Positions 44,631 to 55,740 are shown, numbered from the stretch's first letter. The stretch is DNA of 64,000 bases from Malaya genurostris (GCF_030247185.1 NC_080571.1:343511879-343575878); one strand, 5' to 3'. The notes: generated by a model from the letters alone, not told the origin. A program made the numbers and translations.

Positions 44631-44902
44631 ATAGCGTTCAGCGATGTCAGATCTACGGAAATCTTCGTAGATCTACGGATTCGAACATTTTATACGGATA
44701 TACGGATCCGTAGACAAAATCTACGGAAAATTGGATTTTTTCTACGGAAATCAACGGAAATTAAAATTTATCATCAGCGGAGAACTACGGAAACTAGTTT
44801 TGTCTGGCGAGCAAAAAAAATGCTTTTCACCGCGAGAGCTTCCGAGAAAAATGCCAATCTACGGAAATGACACTACTACTATCTGACATCGCTGATAGTG
44901 TG
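44631..44902. mobile_element. Small hAT-like MITE
   Basis: A 256 bp element (44639-44894) begins CAGCGATGTCAGAT and ends with ATCTGACATCGCTG. The flanking 8-mers ATAGCGTT and ATAGTGTG agree at six of eight positions. The interior repeats CTACGGAAA many times. It encodes no protein. Confidence 0.6.
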
Positions 44903-46111
44903 ATGGGTAAGTAGATGCCTTTCACGCAGCCTACCTGCTGGGTTCGATGCTCTGAAAATGAAAGATGAAAGCCAATTCAATCTCCTTTTTTCGGGCTTGA
45001 AAATTTATTTGGTGTCACAACGGCGGCCATGAAATGTTCCTTAAGGAAAATTACGCTTAATCTAAAATGTGATAAACCCTTTAACCATACATTTATACCG
45101 ACAGTCATCTCATTTGTTTAATCGCTTTATTTTTTAGCTGAAAGTCGAGTTTCAATTAACAAATTGTGATAAAATCGAATTAAACCTCTTTGCTTCGGCT
45201 CTAAGAAACAGTATTTCAGAAAAAAATTGCTTGAGAATTTAGCAATACTGCTGTTTCAGAAACGCGAATGATTCTATTTCCATCCATTTCCTTTGAGCCA
45301 ATGGCTCGAACAAAGACAGCAGATCTTACATTAAGCAATGATTTTAGTGTATGAGAAGAGTACTGGAACTAAGTTGAACGGGGGTACCGTTACCCTATAT
45401 GGACCTTAATATTCGAAACAGAAAACTCAATCACTCGATTTACAATCAAAGGATTGGATGTTTTGAATACATTGAATGAATAGAAGAGCCGATATGAATA
45501 TAGCATAGTTATCATATATCTATGAAAAGGTTTAGAATATGTTGAACATTTCACTCTAATATCGTTTGAATAAAAATTACAAATCTGTTGTAATATTCAC
45601 AATTGAACTGATACAACTATGATGTCCTCGAATTGAAACCACTAATATGCATACTTGACTGCACAGATGATTAACCGGAGTATTGACCTTATCAAAAGAA
45701 ACACAACTCTGTTCTCATTTACAACAGAGTTTTATACATTAATGATTCATCTATAATAATTTATTGCAAAGAGTTTCTATTAAAATTTATAAAGTAGACT
45801 TGACATAATTATCAAATCACACTCGATTTTCCCTGCGGAACAAGACGAGACTCAATGAAAATCCTTTAAAATCAAAACTGGAGTTAAACGAATTGGTTTT
45901 GTATTATTGTTAAACAGAAGTTGACGTGATTTCCTGACTGTTTCAAAATGGGACGGAACTCTTATTGACAGTAAAAGGACGCATTTTTTATGAAGTTATG
46001 GTCCATCGAAATATCATCACCCAGTTTATCGATAAAATTTCTGAATGATACACGATATTTGTTATTTGAAACCAATTTATTCTCTCATCAATTTGAAAAA
46101 TCAATTATTCT
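44903..46111. other. Inverted duplicate holding the empty Helitron site, and 3' flank of the cuticular gene
   Basis: About 45370-45866 is the reverse complement of the DNA flanking the Helitron-like element (39758-39880 and 42582-42900). Its junction at about 45745 (ACATTAATGATTCATC) is uninterrupted. From 46076 the polyadenylation signal of the minus-strand gene follows. Confidence 0.7.
46076..46081 (-). terminator. Polyadenylation signal of the minus-strand cuticular gene
   Basis: AATAAA on the minus strand, 31 bases after the stop codon at 46114-46112. Confidence 0.7.
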
Positions 46112-46606
46112 TCAAGCAACAATCAATTTCTGGTTGACGGCATGACCAACAAGGGGAGCTACATGAACCGATCCTGGATTAGCGGCGATGTATTTGGCAG
46201 CCGGCACTCCTCCCAAATAGTTGTTGTAGCCATTTCCGTATGATCCCCAGGGAAGTCCCCATGGGTTCACTTTGGCAATGTTGGCCTGAACGACGGTGGT
46301 CTTTGGTGCATACCATCCATTCCAGCCCTTGTTGTAGAGAGAAGCCGCTGGCCACGCTGCCGATGACCATGAGTTTCCATATGCTGGCCAGGCAACCGAA
46401 CTGTGGTCATCCCAGCTGTTCAATCCATTCCAGTCGTTCCAGCCATTCCAGGAGTTCCAGCCGAGCGAATAAGGAGACAATGATGAAGGAATGTAGGATC
46501 CTTGGGCTGCGAGTGCGAAACAGAGAGATAACAAAGTAACAAAAACCTGTGAAACAGAATAATTAGATTCAAGAAATTTAATTCATTCAGTTTGATTAAC
46601 CTTCAT
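46112..46606 (-). CDS. Secreted Trp-rich cuticular protein, CPLCW-like (copy 1)
   Basis: Two exons: 46606-46601 (ATGAAG) and 46546-46112, separated by a 54 bp GT-AG intron, giving 146 residues. A two-codon first exon is typical of insect cuticular genes. The signal peptide reads MKVFVTLLSLCFALAAQG. The mature part has GWNSWNGWNDWNGLNSWDD and further Trp-Pro and Tyr repeats, then PWGLPWGSYGNGYNNYLGG. It ends AAKYIAANPGSVHVAPLVGH..NQKLIVA. It would be a structural component of the exoskeleton. Low complexity and very high Trp suit the mosquito CPLCW group; assignment is from memory of the family character. Copy 2 is 0.4 kb away in opposite orientation. Confidence 0.85.
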
Positions 46607-47005
46607 TTTCGCAGTTGGTTCGGTTTAGTGAACGATTTGAGCTGGTCGATGTTGCTGATGGACTGTGACTGTAACTGTTAGAAGCGTTGGTATTTATATC
46701 CTTTTGATAACGAATGTTCGATCGATTGTAGTTCATTGTGATGACGTTAATTATGACCGCGTTTTGTTCGCGCGACAAACCGGAAGAGAATTGGAAAACT
46801 AAATCGAGTAGAGTGATTAAATTCGATTGAAAATTCAGGTTTTACTGTGATTGACTTAATAGCCAAAGAAATCCCTTTCAGTTAGCTGTGAATACTGAAA
46901 TTTTCAAGTTTCTATTGGATGGTATAAATACTGTGACATTCGCCGATTGTAGGCACAGTGTATCCAAGAACTTATCGAGTCTACATCAATAGCCATTTTT
47001 TAAAA
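46607..47005. promoter_or_regulatory. Shared divergent promoter region of two cuticular genes
   Basis: Only 399 bp separate the two start codons. A TATAAATA box lies at 46923-46930 for the plus gene, with a likely start near CACAGTG (46955-46962), and a mirrored TATAAATA at 46698-46691 for the minus gene, with a likely start in the ACAGTCACAGTCCATCAGC stretch. The two boxes are 225 bp apart, so upstream elements are probably shared and the genes co-expressed. Confidence 0.7.
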
Positions 47006-47503
47006 ATGAAGGTAATAAAAACTGATACGCCTTCCACCATTTTAGAACTAATCCTTGCATGTTTTTAGATGTTCGTCGCTCTACTATCTCTAATTCTGGT
47101 CGTCGCTGCCCACGGATCCTACGTTCCATCGGTTTGGTCTTCCCACTCTCTCGGCTGGAACTCCTGGAATGGTTGGAACGACTGGAACGGATTGAACAGC
47201 TGGGATGACCACAGTTCGGTTGCCTGGCCAGCATATGGAAACTCATGGTCATCTGCAGCGTGGCCAGCGGCTTCTCTCTACAACAAGGGCTGGAATGAAT
47301 GGTATGCACCAAAACCCACCGTCGTTCAGGCTAACGTCGCCAAAGTGAACCCATGGGGACTTCCCTGGGGATCATACGGAAATGGCTACAACAACTATTT
47401 GGGAGGAGTGCCGGCTGCCAAATACATCGCCGCTAATCCAGGATCGGTTCATGTAGCTCCCCTTGTTGGTCATGCCGTCAACCAGAAATTGATTGTTGCT
47501 TGA
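47006..47503 (+). CDS. Secreted Trp-rich cuticular protein, CPLCW-like (copy 2)
   Basis: Exons 47006-47011 (ATGAAG) and 47069-47503, with a 57 bp intron, encode 146 residues. The signal peptide is MKMFVALLSLILVVAAHG. From SLGWNSWNGWNDWNGLNSWD to the end it is nearly identical to copy 1: differences include WNE for WNG, KPT for KTT and NVA for NIA. The first 30 residues and the introns diverge far more. Function and family as for copy 1. The polyadenylation signal AATAAA is at 47535-47540. Confidence 0.85.
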
Positions 47504-47534
47504 AGGATTTGATTGATTGTTCAAATTGATGAAA

Positions 47535-47540
47535 GAATAA
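47535..47540 (+). terminator. Polyadenylation signal of the plus-strand cuticular gene
   Basis: AATAAA 32 bases after the stop codon. Flanking sequence (CAAATTGATGAAAGAATAAA) is mirrored in the minus-strand gene, so the duplication included the 3' UTR. Confidence 0.7.
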
Positions 47541-47989
47541 ATGGGTTTTTGATTAACAATTTTCAAATGTTTATCCTGACTATTCCATCGAATCCGGATC
47601 TACATTGTGAATATTTTTGCCCTACCAGAAAGCACGGCGAGGTAGCTCGTACATCAAATTTTGGGTTTGGGAGCATTTTGTTATCATCCACAAAAACCAC
47701 ATAATTTGCTGTTAATGGCATGTATCAAATCAGATCTCTTTCGTTCAATAACATGTGCAGAATTTGGTTCAGGTGAAGCAAATTGCTTCTTAGTTGAAAT
47801 AATTATTAAATAATTTAATTTGGTCGCGAAACTTATTCCAAAACTGTTAGAAATACTTATTATTTTAAATAATTGAAATATTCTCGTCGGACGCTTTTGT
47901 ACGATAATGAAAACGTCTCTATCTTTACACAATTTGACACAAATTGTTTTCAAAACCCTTAAAACACGACTAACCAAGAACATAAATCT

Positions 47990-48250
47990 GATTTTAGAGT
48001 CTAGCAAAAAAAAGGACCCTAACTTAGGACTCAAGAAGCCATTCTTCCACATCTTCATAACTATTGAAGAGCTGCTTGCCAAGTGCGTCAGAAATAGATG
48101 AAACGAAATAATCGGAAGGTGCCAAGTTTAGAGGGTATGGCGGGTGAGACAATCTAAATTCAGAAATGATGCTGTGTGTGCGGAGCAGTAGTCGTGCTGT
48201 CGGATGACATTCTTGTATCTTGAGGAGCACTGTGGTCGGGTTTCGAGCAA
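47990..48250 (-). pseudogene. mariner transposase C-terminal fragment
   Basis: A minus-strand frame contains HPPYPLNLAPSDYF (equivalent of the HPPYSPDLAPSDYxLF third catalytic motif, with Asp changed to Asn) followed by LGKQLFNSYEDVEEWLLES. It is a different mariner from the one at 35 kb. No termini were found. Confidence 0.7.
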
Positions 48251-48339
48251 TGCTTGATTCAATTTCATCATTTGGCTATCGGTAGCGATTAGTATTTACA
48301 ATTTCTCCTGGTTTGGAAACCTTGTAATTTCGAAGCTAT

Positions 48340-48545
48340 TAGCAAAGTCCTGGCATTACATTCCTTTTGTGGAATTTGGCCTTTCTGTTTCAACAGACTT
48401 CGCAGCCGATTCTTAGTGTACAGAATCATTGCATGGGTAGTACTATGAATCCTACTGACACTAAGAATCCTTCCAGGTCGGGGCTCGAACATACGACAGC
48501 TGGCTTGTAAGACCAGCGTCCTATGCATTGAACCGCCCACCCGTA
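48340..48545 (-). mobile_element. tRNA-derived SINE, copy 1
   Basis: On the minus strand the 5' end is tRNA-like: GGGTGGGCGGTTCAATGCAT, an anticodon-arm-like GCTGGTCTTACAAGCCAGC (5-bp stem, TAC-type loop as in tRNA-Val) and B box TGTTCGAGCCCC. The body continues GGAAGGATTCTTAGTGT ... GCGAAGTCTGTTGAAACAG ... GGAATGTAATGCCAGGACTT. A diverged copy lies at 49185-49375. Layout resembles culicine SINEs such as Feilai, but identity was not tested. Confidence 0.7.
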
Positions 48546-49184
48546 GCTATTAGGTTGTGCAATTACTGTCCAAATTAAATCCATTCTTCGGCTCCCGTCA
48601 CATCCAGTGCAAAAAAAAATCATCTTTTCATGCCGAGAAAGCAAAATTTCGCTCTCCGTTTTTCGCATGTTCTGCATTGTATCATTCAGCTCATGAAAGG
48701 CCCATTTTCCTACCTGCCGAACAAGTTCCTGGACTGTAGATGATGAGAAATGGCTTGACGATTATTGTTTAAGCTCTTTGTCATTTGTTTTTGAGTTTGA
48801 GTGCTGCTTTCATGAAATAATCCTAGCAACTTAGCATCTTAATTTTTTTAAGTTGACCTGTTCGTTCTTCGTTTTTCGCACTGTCTACACTTTTAAATCG
48901 TGTAAGCGAATTTTCACGAACCACGACCGGCAAAGCATGATTCCCGTAAGCTTCAACAAGAATTCGACACAAATTCAGCACTTCTTGTTTGACAAATATA
49001 GTAATGAATCAACACTTCCCGCAAATGCTTTTTACTTGGTTTGAATACTGACATGTTTATTTAACTAAATGTATATTCCACTAACGTGGTGTTACAGCAA
49101 TAAAAGGACGCAATAGTATCAATGTTGAGCTAATCTCTATTTGCGGGGACATTGATTGAAAGAATCCCACATTATTACCTGGCA

Positions 49185-49375
49185 AAACAAAGCAAAGTCG
49201 TGGTTTTTCTGTTCCAACAGACTTCGCCGTCGATTCTTAGCGTACAGAATCATTCTATGGCTGATACTACGACCCTACTTCCACTAAGAATCTTTCCAGG
49301 TCGAGACACGAACATATAACAACTGGCTTAAAACACCAGCGCCCTTTGAATTGGACCGCCATCCAGGGCACACCT
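49185..49375 (-). mobile_element. tRNA-derived SINE, copy 2
   Basis: The same order of blocks as copy 1 on the minus strand, but more mutated: GCGCTGGTGTTTTAAGCCAG, then ATGTTCGTGTCTCGACC (B box), then GGAAAGATTCTTAGTGGAAG and GGCGAAGTCTGTTGGAACAG. The 3' end is near CACGACTTTGCTTTG. Confidence 0.65.
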
Positions 49376-50320
49376 GGTATATACATCAAACCCATAATTT
49401 GTTCACTCTCGTCAGTCGGCTGCCGCTTCGGTCTTGGCCCTGCTTTCCTATATAGTCTTTTATGTCTGAAACGGTACTTACGATTATTACTTTGAAGTTC
49501 CCTAATCAATGTAGATATGTTTTGTCTACTAACACTATCCAATCAAATCTATTCTAATTTTTTCTATCTTTGTCGATGTTACGATACGTTTCCTTTTGCC
49601 ACATTACTATACCGGAGACACCTGTTAATATCACAAGCTAGTAGAGTATCAAGAATAAAGGAATAATAATAATTGTGGCGTTCTCGATGAAGAGAAAGTA
49701 TTTTCTGCTGTTTGTAACAAGTGTTACAAATTACCTGTATTAATTTTATCATTAGTATGCTAGGTTCACATAGATCATAGCTTACATTTAGTGATTCTCT
49801 TCAAAACAATTGAACGTTGGTTTCCTTTGACGAGCCTACTGATAAAGGCTTTGTAACCTATCGATGTAAACGTTAGATTGTGCATATATTTGTATACAAT
49901 CACTATCTTACTTGCTTTCTACAGTAAAACCTTACTGACACTCAATTCGATATTATTATTACCACAATGATCCACTGTATCTGTAATCGCCATAGAATAT
50001 GTATTTATAATTTTAGGTTAGGATGTGGTCACTACATTATAAATCAATTCAGTTCTAATTGTAAATATTACCTAAGTAGTTAATCCAATCAATATAATTT
50101 TAATCTTTTAGAGTAGTTCAATTCACTAATTTTTTAATTCCAATACAAAATAATTAATATTTTTAATAAGATATAAATCAGCATTTTTTAATAATTCACT
50201 GCTCACGAGGTAATCTGTCTTCTTTTGTCTTAATTATTGCCTGATCATAATAAAGTGTTATCGTGTCGTAGTTCACAATTGGTTGATCGAGAAGTGTCGT
50301 TAGAGCGCGCACAGTAGTGC
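49376..50320. other. Gene-free AT-rich stretch
   Basis: No coding or RNA gene is seen. It may be old 3' UTR of the retroelement whose tail is at 50550-50590, but homology to other copies in the window is limited to the terminal part. Confidence 0.3.
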
Positions 50321-50324
50321 CCTC

Positions 50325-50336
50325 AATAATAATAAT

Positions 50337-50385
<49 letters not shown>

Positions 50386-50402
50386 GTAATAATAATAATA
50401 AA
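50325..50402 (+). repeat. (AAT)n microsatellite
   Basis: Uninterrupted AATAAT triplets except one TAG near the right end. Confidence 0.9.
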
Positions 50403-50479
50403 AGTGATAGTTAAAATTGTAGGGCATTTTACTTACCAAAAGTTAGGTAATTATATAAAATACCTATTTTTCTTCATTT

Positions 50480-50592
50480 TCTTGAGAACATTCTAGGGTC
50501 TGTTTCTTGGTCTTAAATCTTCGATGATAATCCTTTGTTTCAGCAGGCTCGGTTTTCGTTAAGAAAATAAAATAAAATAAAATAAAATAATA
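50480..50592 (+). mobile_element. Possible Jockey-type 3' end with (AAAAT)n tail
   Basis: CAGCAGGCTCGGTTTTCG followed by (AAAATAAAAT)n at 50565-50590 resembles the CAGCAGGCTTTTCC-plus-A-rich tail of the element ending at 25740. Confidence 0.45.
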
Positions 50593-50704
50593 TCAGGTGT
50601 TAGTAAGCTTGTTAAATTATATAATGTAAGGATGCGCATTTAACACTAGATTGTCCAGGAAAGTCGCAATATGTAAATAATGGAAGGATTGCTTAAAACT
50701 CGAT

Positions 50705-50910
50705 GAACTTTTGTCGTGAATACGACTTACTTTACTATGGGGTGCCTTTTCAAAATTAGCCATATGGAAGAATGGGCAGAACTTAATCGTGAATATCTCG
50801 ACTTGTAGTAATGGAAGCAACTTAATTCTTTCACTATTTCATAAAAAATGTGATCAGGAATTTACGATAATATTTTGAACAGTGTGAGATAACCACAAAC
50901 AACTCAAAAA
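50705..50910 (+). repeat. Dispersed repeat R, copy 3
   Basis: TTTGTCGTGAATACGACTTA, CTTTACTATGGGGTGCCTTT and AATCGTGAATATCTC match 25925-26020. The copy diverges after about 200 bp and does not reach the histone-like part. Confidence 0.65.
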
Positions 50911-51184
50911 TTAAATTTTCTCAAAATTTGAAAAAACAAGGAAAACTCTTTACTTTTGTTTGGGTTTTTCGCGCACGGACGACGATTTTGAGGTAGTCAG
51001 ACACATATCTTCAACTGACTGCGTATAAAAGGGGAACCGTGGTCAAAATCGATCATTTCTGCTCGTGCGTCGGATAGAAGCAAAGACATCATATTAGCAA
51101 GACATCCAGCTCTCAAATTTCCTGAACAAACCATTGGCAACATCCTTTTTTGCGAGCATAGCACCCTCAGGCGAGTCCGCATCG

Positions 51185-51210
51185 TTTCTCGTACATAGAA
51201 GTACGAGAAA
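51185..51210. other. Perfect 10-bp hairpin
   Basis: TTTCTCGTAC and GTACGAGAAA are exact complements around the loop ATAGAA. No gene start or end is close enough to assign a role. Confidence 0.5.
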
Positions 51211-51901
51211 GAAATGTCAAATTCGTGCGCGTCAAAATAGTAGCACTGCGCACCCATACAATTGACATGACATGTTGAATGAGACGCCGTGCGATGGCGT
51301 TGCTGAACTGAAGATTGAGATCGCTCCAAGCTGACAGGGTCTGATAGAAGCCAACCCATACACAACATGACAGAAACGAGCCTGTTTCATATGTGTTCCA
51401 CTGAATTCAGGAAGGCGTTAGTGTACCTAAACAATACAGGTGCAATGAATTACGAAAATAAAAGTTTACAAGAGAAACCAGTACTTCATTGTGTTATTTA
51501 CGGTTACTGTGTATGGTTCCAGCAATATATTTAAAAGGAGCGTAATTTTCATATTGTGACTCACGCAAGAACTTCTGAATGAAATGGAAACATTGTGATT
51601 TTTTGTAACAACGTTTTCTCTTTATTCTGAAAAGATGTTGGTAATTGCTGAAAATTTGACAGAAGCTGCTCGATTTTTATCTATATTGTATACAACATTT
51701 TCAATCCGGTAGAAGGTGCTACAAGAATTCGAGTCTCTCAATGCATGAACCTCGAGAGAATTTTTCTACATTTCTTCGCTCCACTTCATATTCTGAGTAT
51801 TTCATGGCCCTTAAAACAAATTTCAGTCTGATAATGATCGCCGCTGTGTGGAATTTACCAAGAGAGAATCGCAAGTTGACAATTATCGCAGAAAATCGAA
51901 T

Positions 51902-54494
51902 CGATGCACAGTGGTTCGAATCAATAAAAACGTGGACATAAATCAGTAGCTGCCAAACCGTTCTTTTAATGCATATAGTTGCTTTGAAGAAATTATTTAC
52001 AAATATATACCGCGTATTTTTATCCTATCATTAATTGTTCATGGCCTACTTTGACAAAAAATGTAACCATAACTTTTTTTTCTAAAGAGATAGACATTTT
52101 TTTTCTTCTACAAAGTTTTAGAACTATTAAAAATAATTTACTTTGTCAAATATACCAAAAGTCTAGGTCGCACCGTTTCGGATATACAAAGCGTTTTTAT
52201 GGCAACCCCCTTAAAATCAGTTTTTTTTCATAAATTGTTTCGAGTTATTTTGTTATGTATACTTTGTTTGGAATAATTGTAGAATTTATAAAATCGCATA
52301 TTTTTGTTGAAGGTAGTGCATAGGTTTGTTCTTTCCTGGCAAAGTTATGCAACATTTTACCTTTTTGTACCTAGGATAAAACCTTGCACCGAAGCGAAAT
52401 ATGCAACTTTATGCAGCTGATTTTTACAAAATTTATAGGAAAAGATATGCTCAATACTATAAAAAAATTCTAAGTGGAACTCGATGGAACTTTTTTTATG
52501 CCATTCCAAAGTTAGTTTTAGTTACTGAATTATGGCAACCCCCTTAAAACTAGTTTTTTAGTCATAACTTGTTTCGAGTAATTTTTTTATGCATACTTCG
52601 TTTGAAATAATTGTAGAAAATATAAAATTTCATAATTTTGTAGAAGCTAATGCATAAGTTTATTCTTTTCTGGAAAATTTATGCATAATTTTAGCTTTTT
52701 TACATTCATTCCGCGCGTGCGGGTCGTGATTGAAAAATGCACTGCTCCGAAAAAAAATTTGCTCACTCTGAAACTTTGCCAAGATTGAGTTAAACCCCTA
52801 AGGTATCTTTTTTCAACAAAAACAAAAGAAATTAGGCTCAAGTTTGGATTTTTTTATTTGTTTATTTATATATTACTTTTTTATTTCTATAAACTATAAA
52901 GGTTGTTTTAAGGAATCACTTATTTGAAAACTAAGAAAAAACCGTACATTTCATGCCTTGGACGAATTTTTGTATCTTTGTTATATTTTACAGGCTGTTG
53001 AAAAAAGGCTTTGTGTGAAATACCCCATGGATTATTACTATACATGCTATGCACGTATGCAAATATATAAAAGATATTTCTATCCTATTTCCGACTACCA
53101 GTCTGGACGCGCGTAAACACGCATAAACAAGTTCATGCTTGCACACGCAACTTAAGCAAATTGTTGCGATTTTTATTTTGTTACTTTTTACAATTGACAA
53201 TACTAGAATAAATCTAAGTGGAACTAGATGCAATTTTAGGCCTTTTCAAATTTAGTTTTAATTATTGAAAATCCGAAAAATTATCAAAACTTCAACACAT
53301 ATTTAAAAAATGGAAAAATGTTTTCTAGTCAAAATATGATAAAGTATTGTTAAAGTACAAACCTTTACGAAGAGATTTCACGTTTAAACGTGTAAATAAA
53401 TTGAGTTATCGCGAAGCAACACGATTTTTAAGACGAGATGTTGATCGGGCGACGCTCACTGCAAAAGTGAGTTACAGAAATAGCAGACGCGTGGCGCCCT
53501 CTGTTTCTTAACCATTCATGGTTTCAGCATGGCCATAGTGAAAATGAGTCACACGAAGAGTACTCAAGATATTCTCATTAGAAAATAAATTGGATAAGGT
53601 ACATGTTGGCCTATAAGTATTATTAAAGTTTGCTGCATTAAGTTGCATATTTCGCTTCGTCACAAGGTTTCCTAGGTAGAAAAGGTAAAATTATGCATAA
53701 ATTTTCCAGAAAAGAATAAACTTATGCATTAGCTTCTACAAAATTATGAAATTTTATATTTTCTATAATTATTCCGAACGAAGTATGCATAAAAAAATAA
53801 CTCGAAACAAGTTATGACTAAAAAACTAGTTTTAAGGGGGTTGCCATAATTCAGTAATTAAAACAAACTTTGAAAAGACCTAAAAAAAAGTTCCACCGAG
53901 TTCCACTTAGATTTTTTTGTATGATATTGGGCACATCTTTTCCTACAAATTTTGTAAAAATCAGCTGCATAAAGTTGCATATTTCGCTTCGGTGCAAGGT
54001 TTTATCCTAGGTAAAAAAAAGGTAAAATGTTGCATAACTTTGCCAAGAATAAACAAACCTATGCACTACCTTCAACAAAAATATGCGATTTTATAAATTC
54101 TACAATTATTCCAAACAAAGTATGCATAACAAAATAACTCGAAACAATTTATGAAAAAAAAACTGATTTTAAGGGGGTTGCCATAAAAACGCTTTGTATA
54201 TCCGAAACGGTGTGACCTAGACTTTTGGTATATTTAACAAAGTAAATTATTTTTAATAGTTCTAAAACTTTGTAGAAGAAAAAATGTCTATCTCTTCAGA
54301 AAAAATCTCTTCAGAAAAAAAAGTTATGGTTACATTTTTTGTCAAAGTAGGCCATGAACAATTAATGATAGGATGAAAATACGCGGTATATATTTGTAAA
54401 TAATTTCTTCAAAGCAACTATATGCATTAAAAGAACGGTTTGGCAGCTACTGATTTATGTCCACGTTTTTATTGATTCGAACCACTGTGCGATG
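51902..54494. mobile_element. Transib-like non-autonomous element with long inverted arms
   Basis: The element spans 51907-54489 (2583 bp) between identical 5-mers CGATG at 51902-51906 and 54490-54494. It starts CACAGTGGTTCGAATCAAT and ends with the exact complement. The inverted arms continue inward for about 0.8 kb (51907-52705 and 53680-54489) with few mismatches, and each arm holds two direct sub-repeats about 335 bp apart (marked by TTATGGCAACCCCCTTAAAA at about 52198 and 52530). Transib elements make 5-bp duplications and have CACWRTG-type ends. The central 0.95 kb shows no transposase. Confidence 0.7.
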
Positions 54495-54499
54495 ATTCG

Positions 54500-55330
54500 A
54501 CTTGATGATTCTCATACTAGGTTGCAATATTTAAAAACCCTTGTGTGGAGCATTCACATACATTTTCATAGACACAAATTATTCAAAGGTTATATTCACA
54601 TAGTTAGAATAAGCGGCAATAGTAAAATGATTCTATCGCAATTATCCACTGCCCATACAGAATCGGATCGCGAAACGAGAATAAGCGACCGTTGGTTGCT
54701 TTAGAGGGAATCCCCACAGCAGCGTGCTAGCCGTTGATTCTCAGACGATTCACCGAGAGAAATTCGCTCTCGCACTAGTGTCTATTCTATGTTAAATGAG
54801 CCATGCCGGTTTTTTGTTGTTGCGATGATTTCCGATTCTCTTTGATGGCACTGATTCAATCGTGGAAGAGTTGCGAGTGAGCTTTCTTTGATACGATAAA
54901 AGCCATCCTTGAAAATAAATATTAATAGTAATTGATAGAGTTAGAAATGAAGTGTTTTTTTAAATGTGGTGTGTGACTAAAGAGTACCTAAGGTATTCAG
55001 TTGTATCAATGAACACGCAAATAGTTAGTAGCCATTTATAGGAGCATTTGTTATCATTGGATGATCTTCTAACGACCCGGATAAAGATAAGAGAACCATG
55101 GATTTAATCTTGGTTTACAAATTAGTAGTATTGTTGTACAAGATTCAGTGGTATAAATTACTTCACGTTTATTGTTCATTGAAAGGTGATGAACTACTTT
55201 TAAACCTTCTATTGATGAAAGAGAAAAATTATACTTATACTTAACCATAGTAACTTATCACCATAATTATTTTATTATTGTTAAGAAATGCTGACAAAAT
55301 TTATTTTACTTATTTAAATATAAAAATTTA
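54500..55330. other. Gene-free stretch
   Basis: AT-rich, no recognisable termini or coding frames apart from short open frames without domains. Confidence 0.3.
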
Positions 55331-55514
55331 AAGCGCAGATTGTCGAAAAACAGATACGTTATTTCCAAATGTTATTCCATTTACGATGCCATTGTGGAAC
55401 AGAGAACCAAAACTTTTACTTATATTCTCGATTTATGGGAGCTGTCGAGTTGTGCACGGGTTGATGGAAGCGGACGTCGTGGGAATGATTATTTCAACCA
55501 GCAGCTTCGGAGAG

Positions 55515-55740
55515 TGCCCCTTCTGCGTGGCTAATAACCTCAAACGCAGATGGCAATGAAAGCAGGCCTTTTGCGTGGTATAAAGCCTCAAACGCTTAGG
55601 TCGTGCTTTCATTTGGACGTCAATCGTCAGGTGGAGCAGTCGTCAATGCTTTCATTTGGACTTCGGTCGTCAGGTGGAGCAGTCGCTAGTAATAAGAGCA
55701 GACCTTTAGCGTTGTGCAAAACCTCAAACGCTCCGGTCGC
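55515..55740 (+). repeat. Short tandem duplications with CCTCAAACGCT units
   Basis: CTCAAACGC(T/A) preceded by (C/T)TTTTGCGTGGTATAAAGC-like sequence occurs near 55540, 55585 and 55725. Between the last two, a 44-bp direct duplication is seen (GCTTTCATTTGGAC at 55604 and 55648, and GTCAGGTGGAGCAGTCG after each). Confidence 0.65.

Noticed and set aside
46240..46539. 99-codon plus-strand frame opposite the cuticular gene
   Set aside because: It is the antisense shadow of the Trp-rich coding sequence; the same shadow appears at 46986-47312 on the other copy.
50997..51368. 123-codon minus-strand frame as a gene
   Set aside because: No domain, signal peptide or splice support; composition equals the surroundings.
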